A stretch of DNA of 64,000 nt from Anastatus disparis (lineage: Eukaryota > Arthropoda > Insecta > Hymenoptera > Eupelmidae): the NCBI GenBank assembly GCA_017163975.1, contig JAFFSR010000004.1:8618001-8682000 (forward strand), in the 5' to 3' direction. How positions within the stretch are numbered: position 1 is the first letter of the stretch; the number at the start of each line of letters is the position of its first letter. The notes below the pieces were generated by a model. That model saw nothing but the letters and a program-made list of their open reading frames with translations. It was not told the origin of the DNA and searched no databases. Positions 21,855 through 35,188 of this stretch are shown one piece after another. The position numbers were made by a program, and so were the translations under genes.

Positions 21855-23285
21855 TATACGTGGGAGTACAAAGGATGAATACAAGCGACAAGCACTTTAG
21901 TCAAGCCTGGATGATGAATCCGTCGTACTCCCAAGTTACGTAGATAAGTTTATGTCGCTGTAGGCCGTATGAGGGACTACGCAAATATTATTTAAAGGTT
22001 AATAATGTTTATCACATTAAAAATACATCAATTATAATATTTATCTTAAAATTACAGTAAATGAATAATAATATTTATCTTAAAATTAAAATAAATTAAT
22101 AGTAATATTTATCTTAAAATTAAAAAAAACCAATTGAATAGATATTTGATACTAGTTTGAAAATTAAAAAAAAATTAAATGAAATTCAGAAATTTTTTCC
22201 TGGGCTTAAACAAATGTTGTAATAGCGCAATATAAAAAATTTCAGAGTTTTGCATTATAATAAACTTAATTTAAAAAATAATTTTTTAATGCTTAACTAC
22301 AAGTTTTATGCATTTTTACGGTTTTATAAATGTTTACTTTGATATATTTAGAATCCTTAAAAAAGTTAACTAAATATAAAAATTTTTTAAACAAAACATT
22401 CTTTAAATTTAAGTTTTTAATGAATTTGTAAAAGCATTGATATATCTAATGACATTGTTTTGTTTTCACTAACCTACGGATTGATGTCACTCGTGTCATA
22501 TACGGCCATGCTGAGTGATATCTCGACGATCGTCAATTTGCCAATACTCTCTTAGGAAGTATAGATCTGTTAATACTCCCTAAGGGAGTATTGATAGATT
22601 GAGATATGAGCATAAACGTATGCAATGTCTATACAAATGTAGCATGGTCCATGAGTATTCCACCGAATACGGCCTGCCGCGACATAAATATATATTAGTT
22701 ATATATGTCCTTTGGCCGTATTCAGGTGGAATATGAATCGAGGACAATTTTTGTCGCTTAAGCTGAAGTAGCCAAGGGCGCGCGAAGCGCGCCCGAGGTA
22801 GACTTCTGCTCAAGCGGCAAAATTGTTCGAGATTCAGATTCCACCTGAATAAACGGCCAAAGGACATAGATGATTTTATGTCCGAAATAGGCCGTATGAG
22901 GAACTATAACTTAATAATTGAAAATATAAATGTTTTTTCCTATACTTTTTAAATGAAATTTGAGTTCTATTGATTTTTTCTTTTGTTTCTTAAATTGACA
23001 TTTTGTAATGAGTATAGCTGCTGTCGAAGCGCGAGTCATTTTTTTTCACTAACCTCCGTTCAATATGATTGTTCTTTGACCATATTGAATGAAACATAAT
23101 AGCATCGGTGATGCCATATTGATTCTTCCTGAGACATATTGAGACTCAATATGTCTCAGGAACACATAGAAATTTTGTAAAGAGTCGAGGAGCGCATTTG
23201 AGACATATGCGATGTCAATACAAATTTAACATGGTCTTTACATACTGACACGAATACGGCCTACGAGGACATAAATATATATATT
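21855..23285. repeat. Cluster of related nested palindromic elements
   Basis: Related pieces recur. GGCCGTATGAGG is at 21963 and 22893. TTCACTAACCT is at 22467 and 23047. ATGC-ATGTC-ATACAAAT-AACATGGTC is followed by GAATACGGCCT and GACATAAATATATAT at 22619-22695 and again at 23207-23281. Each piece is itself palindromic: ACTCCCTAAGGGAGT at 22574-22588, and CCTGAGACATATTGAG next to its complement at 23129-23160. The best-preserved hairpin (22704-22868) is listed separately. No coding; the 95-codon minus frame at 22580-22867 is a shadow of the hairpin. Confidence 0.65.
22704..22868. repeat. 165-bp long hairpin with GGGCGCGC-GAA-GCGCGCCC tip
   Basis: The left arm TATGTCCTTTGGCCGT-TTCAGGTGGAAT pairs with the right arm ATTCCACCTGAAT-ACGGCCAAAGGACATA. 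Pairing continues through GACAATTTT-GTCGCTT-AGC and GAAGT to a GC-only stem with a three-base GAA loop. Arms are about 80 bp with scattered bulges. A further outer pairing (ATACGGCCT with AGGCCGTAT) lies on either side. Confidence 0.85.
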
Positions 23286-23751
23286 ACTTTATGGTGATAA
23301 ATAACAAAATATTATTTCAATTATTATTTATTAGTAAATAAATAAAATTTAAAAAAATATTATTGGATTGAAATTTATAATACACATTTTTAAAAATGAA
23401 TTATTATGAAAAAATAAATAAAGTTATTGAAAAATTTAAAATAAAATATTGATTTTTTATTTTAAAAATTTAATAGATATATTAAGAGTTGTGTGGATAA
23501 TGCAATGATTAAGACTTCAAAAATACACTAACAACTAGTTTTCAATTAATATTGAAATAAATAATTAAAATATGAAAATAGATTTAAGTAAAAGATGATT
23601 AATAAAAGTGGATAAGGCCTACATTTACTACACTGCCATGAGTGATATGAAAAGGGTAAATAATTAATGATATTTGAAAATATTTAATAATTAAAAAATT
23701 AAAGAGAATATTTCATTTCCATTTATAATTTATAAATGTTGAGTATCCTAC

Positions 23752-23828
23752 ACAGCATGAAAGGTTTGTATAAGGTTTCAGTAATGATAATTTCACTATT
23801 GAAACCTTGCAGAAACCTTTCATGCTGT
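23752..23828. repeat. 77-nt hairpin, precursor-microRNA-sized
   Basis: ACAGCATGAAAGGTTT and AAGGTTTCA on the left pair with TGAAACCTT and AAACCTTTCATGCTGT on the right. A four-base internal mismatch (GTAT/TGCAG region) and a short AT-rich loop complete it. It has the size and shape of a microRNA precursor, but equally of a tiny MITE. I do not recognise a known microRNA seed. Confidence 0.6.
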
Positions 23829-24004
23829 ATGAGTATAATATTACACCCGCACTTAAATTAATATAGTGAATAATATAATATTTAATAATTTTATTTGCCA
23901 TGAATTAAAAATGAAGAGTCAACGAGCAGCGAGAACAGAGAGCGCAGAGAGGAAATTTATCGACTCCGCTGAAATTGAAAGAATTGAGCTTCCACAGAGG
24001 CTTT

Positions 24005-24900
24005 TCTAAGTTAGCTAGATTTTAGCTGGAAATGGGCAGAAATGTACCTCAAAATGAGCTATAAATTAGCTACAAATTATATCAAATATTAGCTAAATTT
24101 ACAAAACAGTTAGCGACATTTGACCAATAATTCTCTACGTTTAATGTATAAATTCGTTTAATTTATGTAAAAGTTAGCTAAGAGTTAGCTAAATAAAAAT
24201 TATAACTGATTAAGGTTGTCGAAAATTCAGCTGACCTATTTATATATAAAACATCGCAGCCACCGCTACTGAGGTTTCTAAAATGGTGCCTAGATTTACC
24301 TTCTACTAAATCAGGTATATATTTTAGCTAATAATTAGAAAAAATTTAGCTACGAGTTAGCTGAGATTCCGTAGAGAATTTATTTATTTATTTTTATTTC
24401 TACGGGCATTACTGTCCTTTTTAATAATTAAAAATTCATTTTTAGACAATACAGTTTGACGTATTATTTAACGTGGTGTCAACCCACGGCAGAGCCAGCG
24501 AAAAATAGCGACCACACGGGGAATCGATCCCGCGCCAACGGGAATACGAGTCGCGCGCCTTAACCACTACGCCACTGAATTCTACAATTGCATCAATTTA
24601 CATAAAAGTTAGCTAAGAGTTAACTGATTTTACATGAAAATTAGCTAATAGTTAGCTAAATTTACATATAAATTGATTATAATTATCAAAAATTTATCTA
24701 AGATCTCTATATATGAAACAATATATAGCCGCCATTGCTGCTGAGGTTTCAAGAATTGCGTATACATCGCTTTTTTATCTTAGCTATATTGCAGCTAAAA
24801 ATTAGCAAAAAAGCAGCTACACGTTAGCTGAGATGGCACTAAGAGTTAGCTTCATTTACTTAAAATGTAGCTAAAATTATCTAACATGCAGCGACAATTA
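24005..24900. repeat. TTAGCT-rich degenerate repeat, split by a SINE
   Basis: The hexamer TTAGCT (often GTTAGCTAA) occurs many times. A longer unit is duplicated: 24170-24300 (AAAGTTAGCTAAGAGTTAGC, then CGCAGCCACCGCTACTGAGG) matches 24601-24757 (AAAGTTAGCTAAGAGTTAAC, then AGCCGCCATTGCTGCTGAGG). The SINE at 24381-24581 lies between the two copies. Origin unknown. Confidence 0.65.
24381..24581 (-). mobile_element. tRNA-derived SINE, second family
   Basis: On the minus strand the 5' end carries an A-box-like TGGCGTAGTGGTTAAGGC and a B-box-like GGGATCGATTCCC, the internal RNA polymerase III promoter elements of a tRNA gene. The tRNA-like head is followed by a unique body (GACACCACGTTAAATAATAC) and an A-rich AAATAAATAAATAAA tail. 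GAATT at 24376-24380 and 24577-24581 may be a short target duplication. The head differs from the Thr-type SINEs, so it is a separate family. Confidence 0.7.
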
Positions 24901-25029
24901 ATTTTTTTACAACATGAAGTCCAACATTAGTTATTTGTTTATAAATTGTGATGTTAAATAAAAACTGAGACCTTCAAATCATTTGGAAATTCAGTTTCTT
25001 ACTGAATTGTGGCTCAAATAATCGAATTA

Positions 25030-25255
25030 CGGGGTTTCGGCTATTCGACCCACACTGTAACAGGTTTTCGGCATTTCAACCAATCGGTTATTTACTTTTC
25101 GGTTTTCCAACCAATCATTAAATTGGTTTTCGACATTCTGATTATCGGGTCATTGATTTTCGACATTTTCTTTTTCTGCGCTCTAGATTTTCGATAACAT
25201 CACTTTCTGATTATTCACTTTCTGCTATTCGTCTTTTCGGAATACTTAACTACAC
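25030..25255. repeat. Degenerate repeat of TTTTCG-ATT units
   Basis: Units such as GGTTTTCGGCATTTCAACCA, CTTTTCGGTTTTCCAACCAA, GGTTTTCGACATTCTGATTA and GATTTTCGACATTTTC follow at irregular 35-55 bp spacing. The short open frame across it (25009-25197) is an artefact of the repeat. Confidence 0.55.
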
Positions 25256-27980
25256 TCTAAATCTTTAACTCTCTTGGCATCTCTTCCTCCCTCTTTTTAC
25301 ATCAGCCAATTTCCGTAAAGCGCGCACGGATAAATAGAGAAATACAAGAGAGCAGCAGCCTTATTATACTGTATACTCATTTTACCAATAGAAAATCGAA
25401 TATACCTATCCTTTTTTTTTACCTTTTACATCATTTACTCTTCTCTACTTCTCTGTATAACTGGCAATTAACTTTTGATTATATTTCTTTTTTTAAATAC
25501 TGCACGTGCTGTGTATATAAGCTTTTAATATATCCTAATTGGTTAAATCGATTTCCGGATTGTTTAAAAAAAGGGATAAACGAGGAATCAATATATAGTT
25601 ATTAAAAATTCTTTTTGTGGATATATCGGAGTTTAATCATGCGTCGAATTAATCAATAAAAGCAGTATAAGCATAACTCGTTAACTTTGAATTTCAACAA
25701 AGTAATAATATAATGTATATATAGTTGATATGCTTTTGTACGTTTACTTTTTTTTTTCGTTATATAGAAATGCATTCCGTGTAGGCGCGAGCGCGTATAT
25801 TTGACGTCATTATGGTAATGATGCAGCAATGCATAGTGTATATATATATGTCTTTCTCTATCTAGTTTTTTTATCTTATATCAAGAGTCATTGTTCGGTT
25901 TGTTAAAGCGATACGCTTCAATGAACTTTTTGAATTTCGCTGTCTATAGACAATTCAGATATGAAGCAATATTTAAACGATCAAGTGGTTTTACGAATTT
26001 TAAATTAAAATATGGCTATTTTTATAATGAGATTTCCATCAGTACAGCCTGTAATTACAATAACAGTTTGAAATTTCGTTTGAAACTCAAATATTCCTGT
26101 ATGTCAGTGTAATTAGTTTTATTTTAATATTACAAAAATAATGACTTGAAAGAGGAATCATAATTGAGATAATTTACAAGTTTTTTTTCAAATTTTAAGA
26201 AGAAATTTGTTAAGGTTGATTAGCCACATACATTCACACCTACCAATTTTGTATTTCAATAGCAAAATAAATATCTATCTATCTACGTGCACGCTTGAAA
26301 ATTAAATCACTATTAATTTTACCAAGTAAAATCAATAAACACAATTATTGAAACTAGAAAATTACATAATTATAAAATATAACCTCAGGTTTCACAAGAA
26401 ATAAAGACGTTACCATATATATTCACATCACGCTTGTGGAACAGTTTCAACAAAGTGCGTTTAAGTATCTTACATTAGTAAAGCACATGTATTAATTAAC
26501 ATACATTAATTCTAATACCAGATTACTTAAATATGACACTTTACTTTACTAGATTCTTCATATTCATTTATACATTGATATAAAAAAAAAAAAAGAAATT
26601 GAAAAGTTCTGTTGGAATTGTATAATAACGAATTTAAATATTGTATTTTGTTATTTATTTATTTATTATTGAAATGTAATAATATGCATTTTATAGACAT
26701 TTTGTTTTAACACGTAAAACATATAATTTAAATTAAATTTTTAAGTGATTCGAGTCAGCATATTACGCTTTGAACATCAACGTTAAATACTACAATGATA
26801 CAACAATCAGCGATTTTCATCTGTTTGAAAGCTGATAACGAAAACACGCACGATCCAACAACAATACAATCATCGATTTAGTATTCCCTAAAAATCAGTT
26901 AAAAAAAAAAGAAAAGCCCGGTATACAATGTTACAATCAAACACCGAGGGCATCTCGTATACATGCAACACGAAAATCAGTGCCTATCAAACTTTTCCCT
27001 CTCATCCTCTAGCTCTGTTTTCCTTTTTTTTTTATCTCCTCTTTTGCCCATATAACAAAATTTCCTGTATATTTCGGGGCAACATATGTATCGGTAAAAG
27101 GGGTTGATGCGAGCGAGATAGAAGCATGCATATATAGATAGGCTTGTTGCGTAATTTAATTTGAAATGCAGACTGACGCGCTCTGGCAGTTTAGACGACT
27201 AAAGGGATTAAACGTAGACGTGCAAAGCTTACTGAATTTTGTTGTCTATATATCGTATATATATGTACGTATAATGTTATATGTATATAGGTTGCTTTTA
27301 TATATCACGGCTACGGTCACTAATTGCAAATTTACCTTAATTGCTTTGTCACTAGGCAAAACTTTTGGATATGCGGCTAACTAAAGTTACGAAATTTTAG
27401 ACAGGATCCGACTCCATATTCTTTTTTAGTCTTTTTTTTTTTAAATTCAAAGTTGGATGGGTCTCCTTTTTTTCTGGTATGAGAGGCTTGAGGTTTGCTG
27501 GATTAGGACGTTACGGTGTGGTGCGTTTTGGTTTAATTTCTTTGAGTGTTTTGAATATTGATTTGAATTGGTAATTGTAACGGGACTCTTTTTATTAGCA
27601 TTCAAAAGAGTTAATTTTAACTTTTTTTTAAAGGGAATGAATATTTTTACAATAATTTTTAATTTAAAAAGTAGAATTTTATTATGAACATTTTCAAATA
27701 ATTTTATTTTTATTTTTTCAATTCACGGTCTTAACGTCACGCATGACCAAAGTTTACCATTTCAACATTTTAAACAATTTCTGTCTACTTTAAGCAGGTT
27801 TTAACTCCAAAAGTGAAAAAAGATTTTTAAACCATATAAGCTTATCATGCGATCATTTTAACTTTAAAATTTTACAATCTGAAAGTAAGACCATACGAGC
27901 CAATACTAAAATATATATTTCGATAGCTTTTTGTAATAAAAAAATATTGACATCATATACACAATGCTAGGCTAGTTATT
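25256..27980. other. Mostly unique non-coding DNA
   Basis: Composition becomes less repetitive here. Open frames at 25891-26112 and 27166-27384 lack any motif, splice context or codon bias that I trust. It could hold regulatory DNA or an upstream exon of sprint, but nothing specific is visible. Confidence 0.4.
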
Positions 27981-28177
27981 TATTTTTTTTATTTAACGTC
28001 GCTGTATTTATGCTACCATTGCAATACTAATTAGCGACGGAGATCGTCAGTCTGTTTGTGTACAAAGCACATGTAATGTACAGTGGTGCTTGTATCAACC
28101 AGCCGAGAGCGAGATTCGAACTCGAGACCCCGAGATTACTAATCCATCGCTCTACCGAATGAGCCACTGATGACCTC
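27981..28177 (-). mobile_element. tRNA-derived SINE, Thr-type family
   Basis: On the minus strand: GAGGTCATCAGTGGCTCATT, CGGTAGAGCGATGGATTAGT, then GAGTTCGAATCTCGCTCTCG, then a body with AAGCACCACTGTACATTACA and CTCCGTCGCTAATTAG, ending ACAGCGACGTTAAATAAAAA. Anticodon-loop position reads TTAGTAA here versus TTCGTAA in the copy at 37325. Confidence 0.9.
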
Positions 28178-31100
28178 ATTTAACGATCATTTTATTATTT
28201 AGGAAATATAGATGATAAAATTTGTGAAAAAGACAAATCGATTCTCATTCTGAAAGATATGCAAATACTATTTTAAAAAATGTCAACTCCGTTAATTTTT
28301 TGGTTTTGGTTATATTAAAAATTTTTTAAATCCAACAAACTTATGTAAGTTTAGTAAAATCAATTTTAAAAAGTTTAAAAAATTTGCTTTGAAAAACTGT
28401 TTTACTATTATAAAAAATAATGAAATGGTCAATTTTTACCGAGTATAATATTAAAATTATGAATTAAAAAAATTTCAAAAAGTCCATAATTATTAATAAT
28501 AAGTTCCAAAATATGTTTTTTTATTTATTTTCAATTTTACGGGAATTTGCTCATCATACGTGTTAGTCTACGAGAGTCGATAGAAAAATTATCAGACCGA
28601 AGATTAAACTATATTTTTAAAGTTTCAAGTAAAATCAATCGTTGGCCCATTTCATAAAGAATCACAGTAACACATATATGAATTGATTACAATTAAATAC
28701 AAAATAAAATCAAATAAAATAGTTGAGGAAACGATTAAAATAAAAATAAAGAAGAGACTTTAATTTAATCCCACAAGCTATACATATTATCTAACAAATC
28801 ATACTTGAACCGTGAGTTTTAAGTGAAATTTTGAATGATTTAATGAAAGTATAACTGTACCCAATAATCTTATCTTATGAAAACTAAAAGTTAAATATTT
28901 ACATTCTTAACATCTTCAAAGCATCAGATTTTGAAAATAAACATTTTAGATATAACATAATTTATCACTTACTTTGTGTATGATTTTGACTTAGATCATC
29001 TATTTAAACAAAAATAATTACTTAATCTTAATCTGAATTTTTTATTTGATCATCAAACGCTAAATATTAAATTTATGTTACTTTAGTAAAAAATGTGTCC
29101 TTTTGTTTTATTAATATTGAAATAAAAAGAAAAATTTCCAAACAAATCACAAGAAATAAATAACCTATACATCTGGCACAAAAAAAACGTCTTATAAAGA
29201 AATCATTGATTGTCCGTAATCCATACAAAAAGAGAGCTTATCTATCTCTAACATATCGTCGAGACATTGAGAAAAATGTTATACCACCCCTCTCGCACCG
29301 ATCGATCTCAATCAATTGACCATTTATATGCTTCGCAATACGTGAACAATTTGAACGGTACAGATGACAAAGGCATGTCCGTTTTCCAGCGTTGAATTTT
29401 GCAAATTTTTTACTCGTACATGTAGGTTCTTTTGTATTGAGAGAGCAACGATTCGCTGAAAAAGGTATTCAAGATTTAAAATACGACGGTTTCTAGTATG
29501 CAAAGTATAAGGGGGAGAAATTTTTCGGAGTTACTACTTGATGGTCTTTTATGTATGATTGTATAGAGTTGGGCAATGGAGAGATAGAAGAATTAAAATG
29601 TTGAATAACTTATTGATTTTCATCAAGTATTTTGATTTATTTTTGTTTCTTAATTATATATTTATTGGTTTTGAGGTACCCATTCATAAAAATAATTGAA
29701 AATTGGTTAAAATAGACGTAATTAAGTATCAAAATCATCCCACTATTTACAATTTTGAACCCCCATCTAAAATAATGATTCAAATAAAAATTCCTAATCT
29801 TCAATCTAACATTGTCTCATCTGATAGCCCCAAATATGAGCTCCAACCTCTCCACAAAACAACATCACTCTGAAGCTCGTAAACCTTATCAGCATCAACC
29901 AAAATGATGTCCACATAATAACCTACACCCTCGTATTCAATAATAACTTTCCATCAAAAGTAACATAACAACATCGGAAATGAATCTCCTCTATACACTT
30001 CCTGTGTACCATAAAGATTAATCGGCTAATGTTACGCATCAGCACCTTTTCATACGTACTTCATATATATAGACGAATATTATGGAAATTAAAAGGAGCT
30101 ATACATATACCCTTTAAGCCGCAATTCATAGAGGGAGGGTTGTAAATCCTAGTGACAATACATACTAATACCACATTATATTCCCTTGACTATTAGACAT
30201 GAGCACGACAGAGAGAAAAGAGAAATTGTACAAGAGAAATTGAGAGAGATGGAGAATACGAAAAAAAAAATGGGGAGAGAAAAGGTGAAGTAGGAAGGAG
30301 AATGACTTTTAGAGCTTTATATGTACAAGTCCCCAGTGAGTTATCTCAATTTGCAGCTTTTATATATGTGAGTGCGAGGCGAAGGAAAATAAAAGTATAT
30401 TATATGCAACTTTTGTCGGATACATTTTCGTTTTGGATGTTTAGTTTGAGTTGACTAAGGAATCCGCTGTGGGAGATACGATGGTCATTAGTATTTTGTT
30501 TGAATAAACGTTTTACGCATGGGTGAATAAGAAGAGGGCTAATACTTTTTTTAGGGATGGATAAAAAAAGATTTTAATACACAGTCGAATTACTTCCATT
30601 TACCAAAGTTCATTTTTATTATAATAATCTTTATTTCCATATTTATTAATATTACAGATTCATTACAAATTACATTCTTGAAAATAAATTTTTATCAAAA
30701 TTGAATAGGAAAGCCAAACGAGTTTTACGATATTAAATTATTACAATAATTAATATAACGAGTACTTTAACGAATATACAGGTTTATTATATTAACAGTT
30801 GTTTATATACATTGATTGAATACCATTTGCATTTGTAATTCGAAATTGCGCGGATACTCGTAATGAATAGTATCCACATTAATATTGCAGAAATTTATTA
30901 TTTTTTTTGCCTTATCAATTTTATAAACTTTATTAATTAGTTAATAATAAATTGCAATTTCTTTAGAGCAACTTAATTCATGACTTTGCATAAATTAAAA
31001 GCTGAAAACAAGTATGTGCATTGAGGTTGTAAATATGTCTATATTTATAACCTCTTTAAGAACGTTAAATTAGTTGAAAGATTTTAAAGTTATTCAAATA

Positions 31101-34100
31101 AAAATTTATTCCCTCACTTCAACATCAAATATTTTCAACTGCACCTTCATTCCTCCTTGAAGACCACAGATTTATACCTCCATAAAAGGTATCTAAACAT
31201 TTTTTAAATCTTTGTCTGTAATATTTAACAAAAAAAAAACTAAAATTTACAGAAGAAAAAGAAATTTTGCAAACAGCACTGTAAATTTTTCATCGGCATC
31301 AATACATACACTCCTATAGTGCAACAATCAGCGAAGCATGAAATCTATGTCAAATCATCATCCTGCCTCGTTCATATATATATATATATATACGAACGAC
31401 AGTAAACCTCAATATAAAACTTCCATTCGTAAGCAATAAATCCGCGGTAAAGCAGCATAAAGAAAAGTTGGTTGATAAAAAAAATAAGCGTACGAAAGAA
31501 ATATGAGAATTTAACAACTAAAAATTGAGTATACAAGTAACGAAGTAATATATACTGGTTTAACGAAGAAATGTAGGCTAAAAATTAAAGAATCACTGCA
31601 TATATATATAACAGTGCGTAGAAATGCTCAATTGCCGGACTACAATGATGTTGAAGCGCCTTTTCATGCGTTCCAATGATACGGTCGTTCACTTTATTGT
31701 TCTCGTAAACTGGCATTGATAAATCACTAAAATTAAACGCTATTGCTTTTCATAATGTTCGACTGCATATTTTCAAAATTATTTTTTTATTTATTACTTT
31801 TTTGGCGATTGTTTAATATACGTTATTGCTTTTCTTCAATATTTAAGAATACCAGGATGCATATTTATGTTAACTATATTTAAAATTATATTTAATAAAT
31901 AAAGTATCTTATTCATTAAAAACGTTCGCTAATAAACAATTTGAATACGCCTAACTTTAAATTTTTAATTTCTGCTTGATATCCTTTATTACATAGTCAA
32001 TAAAAATTACTAATTTAATTTTGATATTTTTATTTTTATTTATACTATTAAAATTATAGAATAAATTGTTACAATGTGACTTTAAAACAAAATCTCATCT
32101 AAATTTAGAAAATAATAAATCAAAACTTTAGTATTTATCATTTGTATAGTTTATTTTATTTATAATTAAAAAACTACATAAACATTACTTTGAAAACTAC
32201 ATCCGATTATTCTATTCCTAAAAAACCCTTCCAAATTCCATTCGTCCTCAATTAAAATTCCAGCCAACATCATTAGTTAACCATTCAACAAACAACATTA
32301 GTCAGAGATACAACAAAAATTTTCATTCCTACAACTAATACCAAATAGCTCACCGCAAAAAAAAAAGAAATCCAACCATTTAAGGATTACGCAGTAGTTA
32401 TGGCAAACGATAATAGCGAAAACATTTTATAGTTAAACGTATCTGCTATAGTTAAACCTATCCGCTATAGTTATACTGCGTATAAGAGGAAAACGAAAGA
32501 CGAGGAGAAGACGTAGATGAGAACTGGAATTTTCTATGAGTCATTTTAGCGAAACGAGAGCCAAGGAGAAGCTAAAAGGTGGCTCGGAGTTTCTGTAGTT
32601 TTTGTGGAAATCTAAAGAGTCTCGACGTTTGCGGTTAAAGCTTATGTTATGCGATCTATAAAACTGATTATATAAGAGGATTCGTTTTTTCGTTCTCGTA
32701 TCTTGCGATTATTTATTTCAGTTTCATTAAAACTCAATTTTTATAAAAGAAAACAATTACCTTATAAATTGGAATTATTTATTTTGTATTGTTTTTCATT
32801 ACATAAATACATAAAATTTGAAATGGTGAAAGGAGGATATTTTTAGTTGAGCAAAAGTTTCATTTTATGAATGATCACCTTCGATTTCGTTGTACGTCAT
32901 CAGTTCGAGTAAAATAAGTGATAATTTATAAAAAAAATTGATGCTTTTTTTCGATAGAGAAAGTTGAGAAAAATATACTTTATATTTCGATAACGACAAC
33001 GAGAAAGTGCACAGGTTATTTGCATTTACAATTGCACGAGCTGAAACAATATTCGATTTCTTATAAAAGTGTCAATGGGCTTACTGAATTTATGGCCTGA
33101 CGCTAACAGGATATTTTTTATACTTTCTTTCGATACAAATAAATCTTACTTTTATTTTCTTTTTTTTCTTTTTTTAAATTATTTATCTGACTTTTAAAAA
33201 CGAGATTTCAATTTATAATAACAATCTTTCTGAAAACAATAAATTGTTTGTCGAAAAATTGGAAACCAATAAATTCGATGAAAGATAAAAATGTTTGTTA
33301 TCAAAGCTTTGTGGTTGTGAAAAAAAATATTCTATTTTAAAAACAATAAAAATAGATATATTTTTATTTACGGACTCGCTTTGTGCATAATAGAAAAGTA
33401 AACATGGAAAAAAAATCAATTTTCGCAACCTTGTTTTCGTACAATAACAAGTCGACATTCAAATTTTTATTTTCCATTCGGCGTTCGCAAACTAAATTTT
33501 AGAATCTTTTGATATATTCGTGCTAATAATCAATATAAAATTCTTTTTGTCCATCAATGATTTTGGGTTATTGAAAAAAAATATACGAAAAAGCTTTAAT
33601 CTATTGTTAAACCCTCAGTAAAATAAAAGCTCTCAAAAGCTTTTAATTCCCCATGAAAAGCTACATTTAAAAAAAATATATGTACGAGAATCAGTGGAAC
33701 ATAAAATGAATGCGAAACATAAAAACAAAAGTCAAAGGGAAAAAGGCAAAAAAATTGGCAATTTAACAAATTTACTGAAAATCCAGCCAAACATTCGAGA
33801 AAAAATACAGCGAAAACAATATCCCTAACATCAAAACAAATACTTAATCGAAATAAAACCAAAGAGAAAAGAAAAAAGAAAAGCATTACAGCAAAATCTA
33901 ACATTGTCTTCTCGACAGCAAACAATAAAGCTCGTCTTTATTTCTCATAACAATATCCTTAGAGAGCACCTGTCGCAATAATCATTCCCGTTATCAAAAG
34001 TCATTTCACGTATAAAAAAATAAAGAGAAGAAAAAAAATAATGTTACCTGAAATCCAAATAAAAGAAGAAGAAGAAAAAAAAGACCGTTACAACAATATT

Positions 34101-35188
34101 CATCGTATATTCCACTTCCGGTGCGGTTGTTATCACCTTCGTTTCCTTCTTTTTTCATTAATTAGACGGCAGGTTTCTTTTATCTTTCTTTTTCCATTTT
34201 TTTTTCTGTTTTTTCTTTCTTTTTTTTCTTGTAAACAGTGAAAGTTGGAGAGTTCAACGTTAAGCGTACACGGCTGATTGTACTTTATGGATTTATGAAT
34301 GGGCCAACGCTGAAGAGGCTATTCTTGTAAGATTGGCTTTTTAGCTTTAGGAAGAAAAAAATAAAAAGACTTTAACGATGCAAGTATTATACTTGATTAT
34401 TCGATACTTTCGCTTAAAAGGTTTCCACTCTTCTTTTTTTTCCTTCTCTTTATTTCTTTTTAAATGTACATTGACTTTGAGCTTTAATAAGCATTTAGTT
34501 GAGCGAGGTGCTAAGGGGATGAGATATGTTATTATATCGTTTTTTTTAAATTTATCTTCTTTTGATCACTTTAAACTAAAGCTAGAGCTATATAAAGATG
34601 TTTTAGCCGTTATTCGTGTTAATCATTTTCAGTGCAGTTTAATAATGTACTTAGAAATTTTAATTATTGCTAGATGTATAATACAAAAAATTTAATTTTC
34701 ACTTTACATTCACATTTGCTTATTTATTTCCAAAATCCAATAAAATTTTCATTAAATAAATCCCCTCGGTGACAATTTAGTTTTATATTATGTTAAAGCA
34801 ATATATTTTTCTCTAATCTTAATGTACAAAAATTTTCATACATTACCCAAATATTTATTTAACTAAAAAATATAGATATATATTATAAATCTGCTTATAA
34901 AGTAAACTATAAAATATTTCTGCAGTACTATTTTTTTTTAAATCTGAAGCAATAAAACATTATATTATTACAACTCACATAAATACATTATTTTGACAAG
35001 GCACACTTGTACCATCTTCTAAAAAAAAGTAAAATATATACAGAGAAAAAAATTACTTACTTTACTAAATCATGAAATATCAAGTTAAAAATATCCAATT
35101 GCTTTTTCAATAAATCGTTAGATGTTAATATCATTTAAACATTCAAAATTACAAATAAATAAACTAATTGATAAATTAAACTCAACAG
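28178..35188. other. Unique non-coding DNA upstream of the first visible sprint exon
   Basis: Probably the intron before the exon at 35189, since that exon begins at an acceptor. Open frames here (33213-33458, 33596-33925, 34041-34241, 34378-34695) are Phe/Lys-rich products of T- or A-rich tracts. A TA run is at 31374-31392. No upstream sprint exon was recognisable. Confidence 0.45.

Noticed and set aside
22580..22867. 95-codon minus-strand open frame
   Set aside because: Lies across palindromic repeats and the 165-bp hairpin; the arms explain the open frame and no domain is visible.
24005..24900. Interstitial telomere repeat
   Set aside because: The recurring hexamer is TTAGCT, not TTAGG, and the copies are irregularly spaced in unrelated sequence.
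33596..33925. 109-codon minus-strand frame rich in Phe and Leu
   Set aside because: Product of an A-rich plus strand; composition is low in complexity and there is no start or splice support.
34378..34695. 105-codon plus-strand frame just upstream of sprint
   Set aside because: Checked as a possible 5' sprint exon; no donor in the right phase and no similarity to the family.
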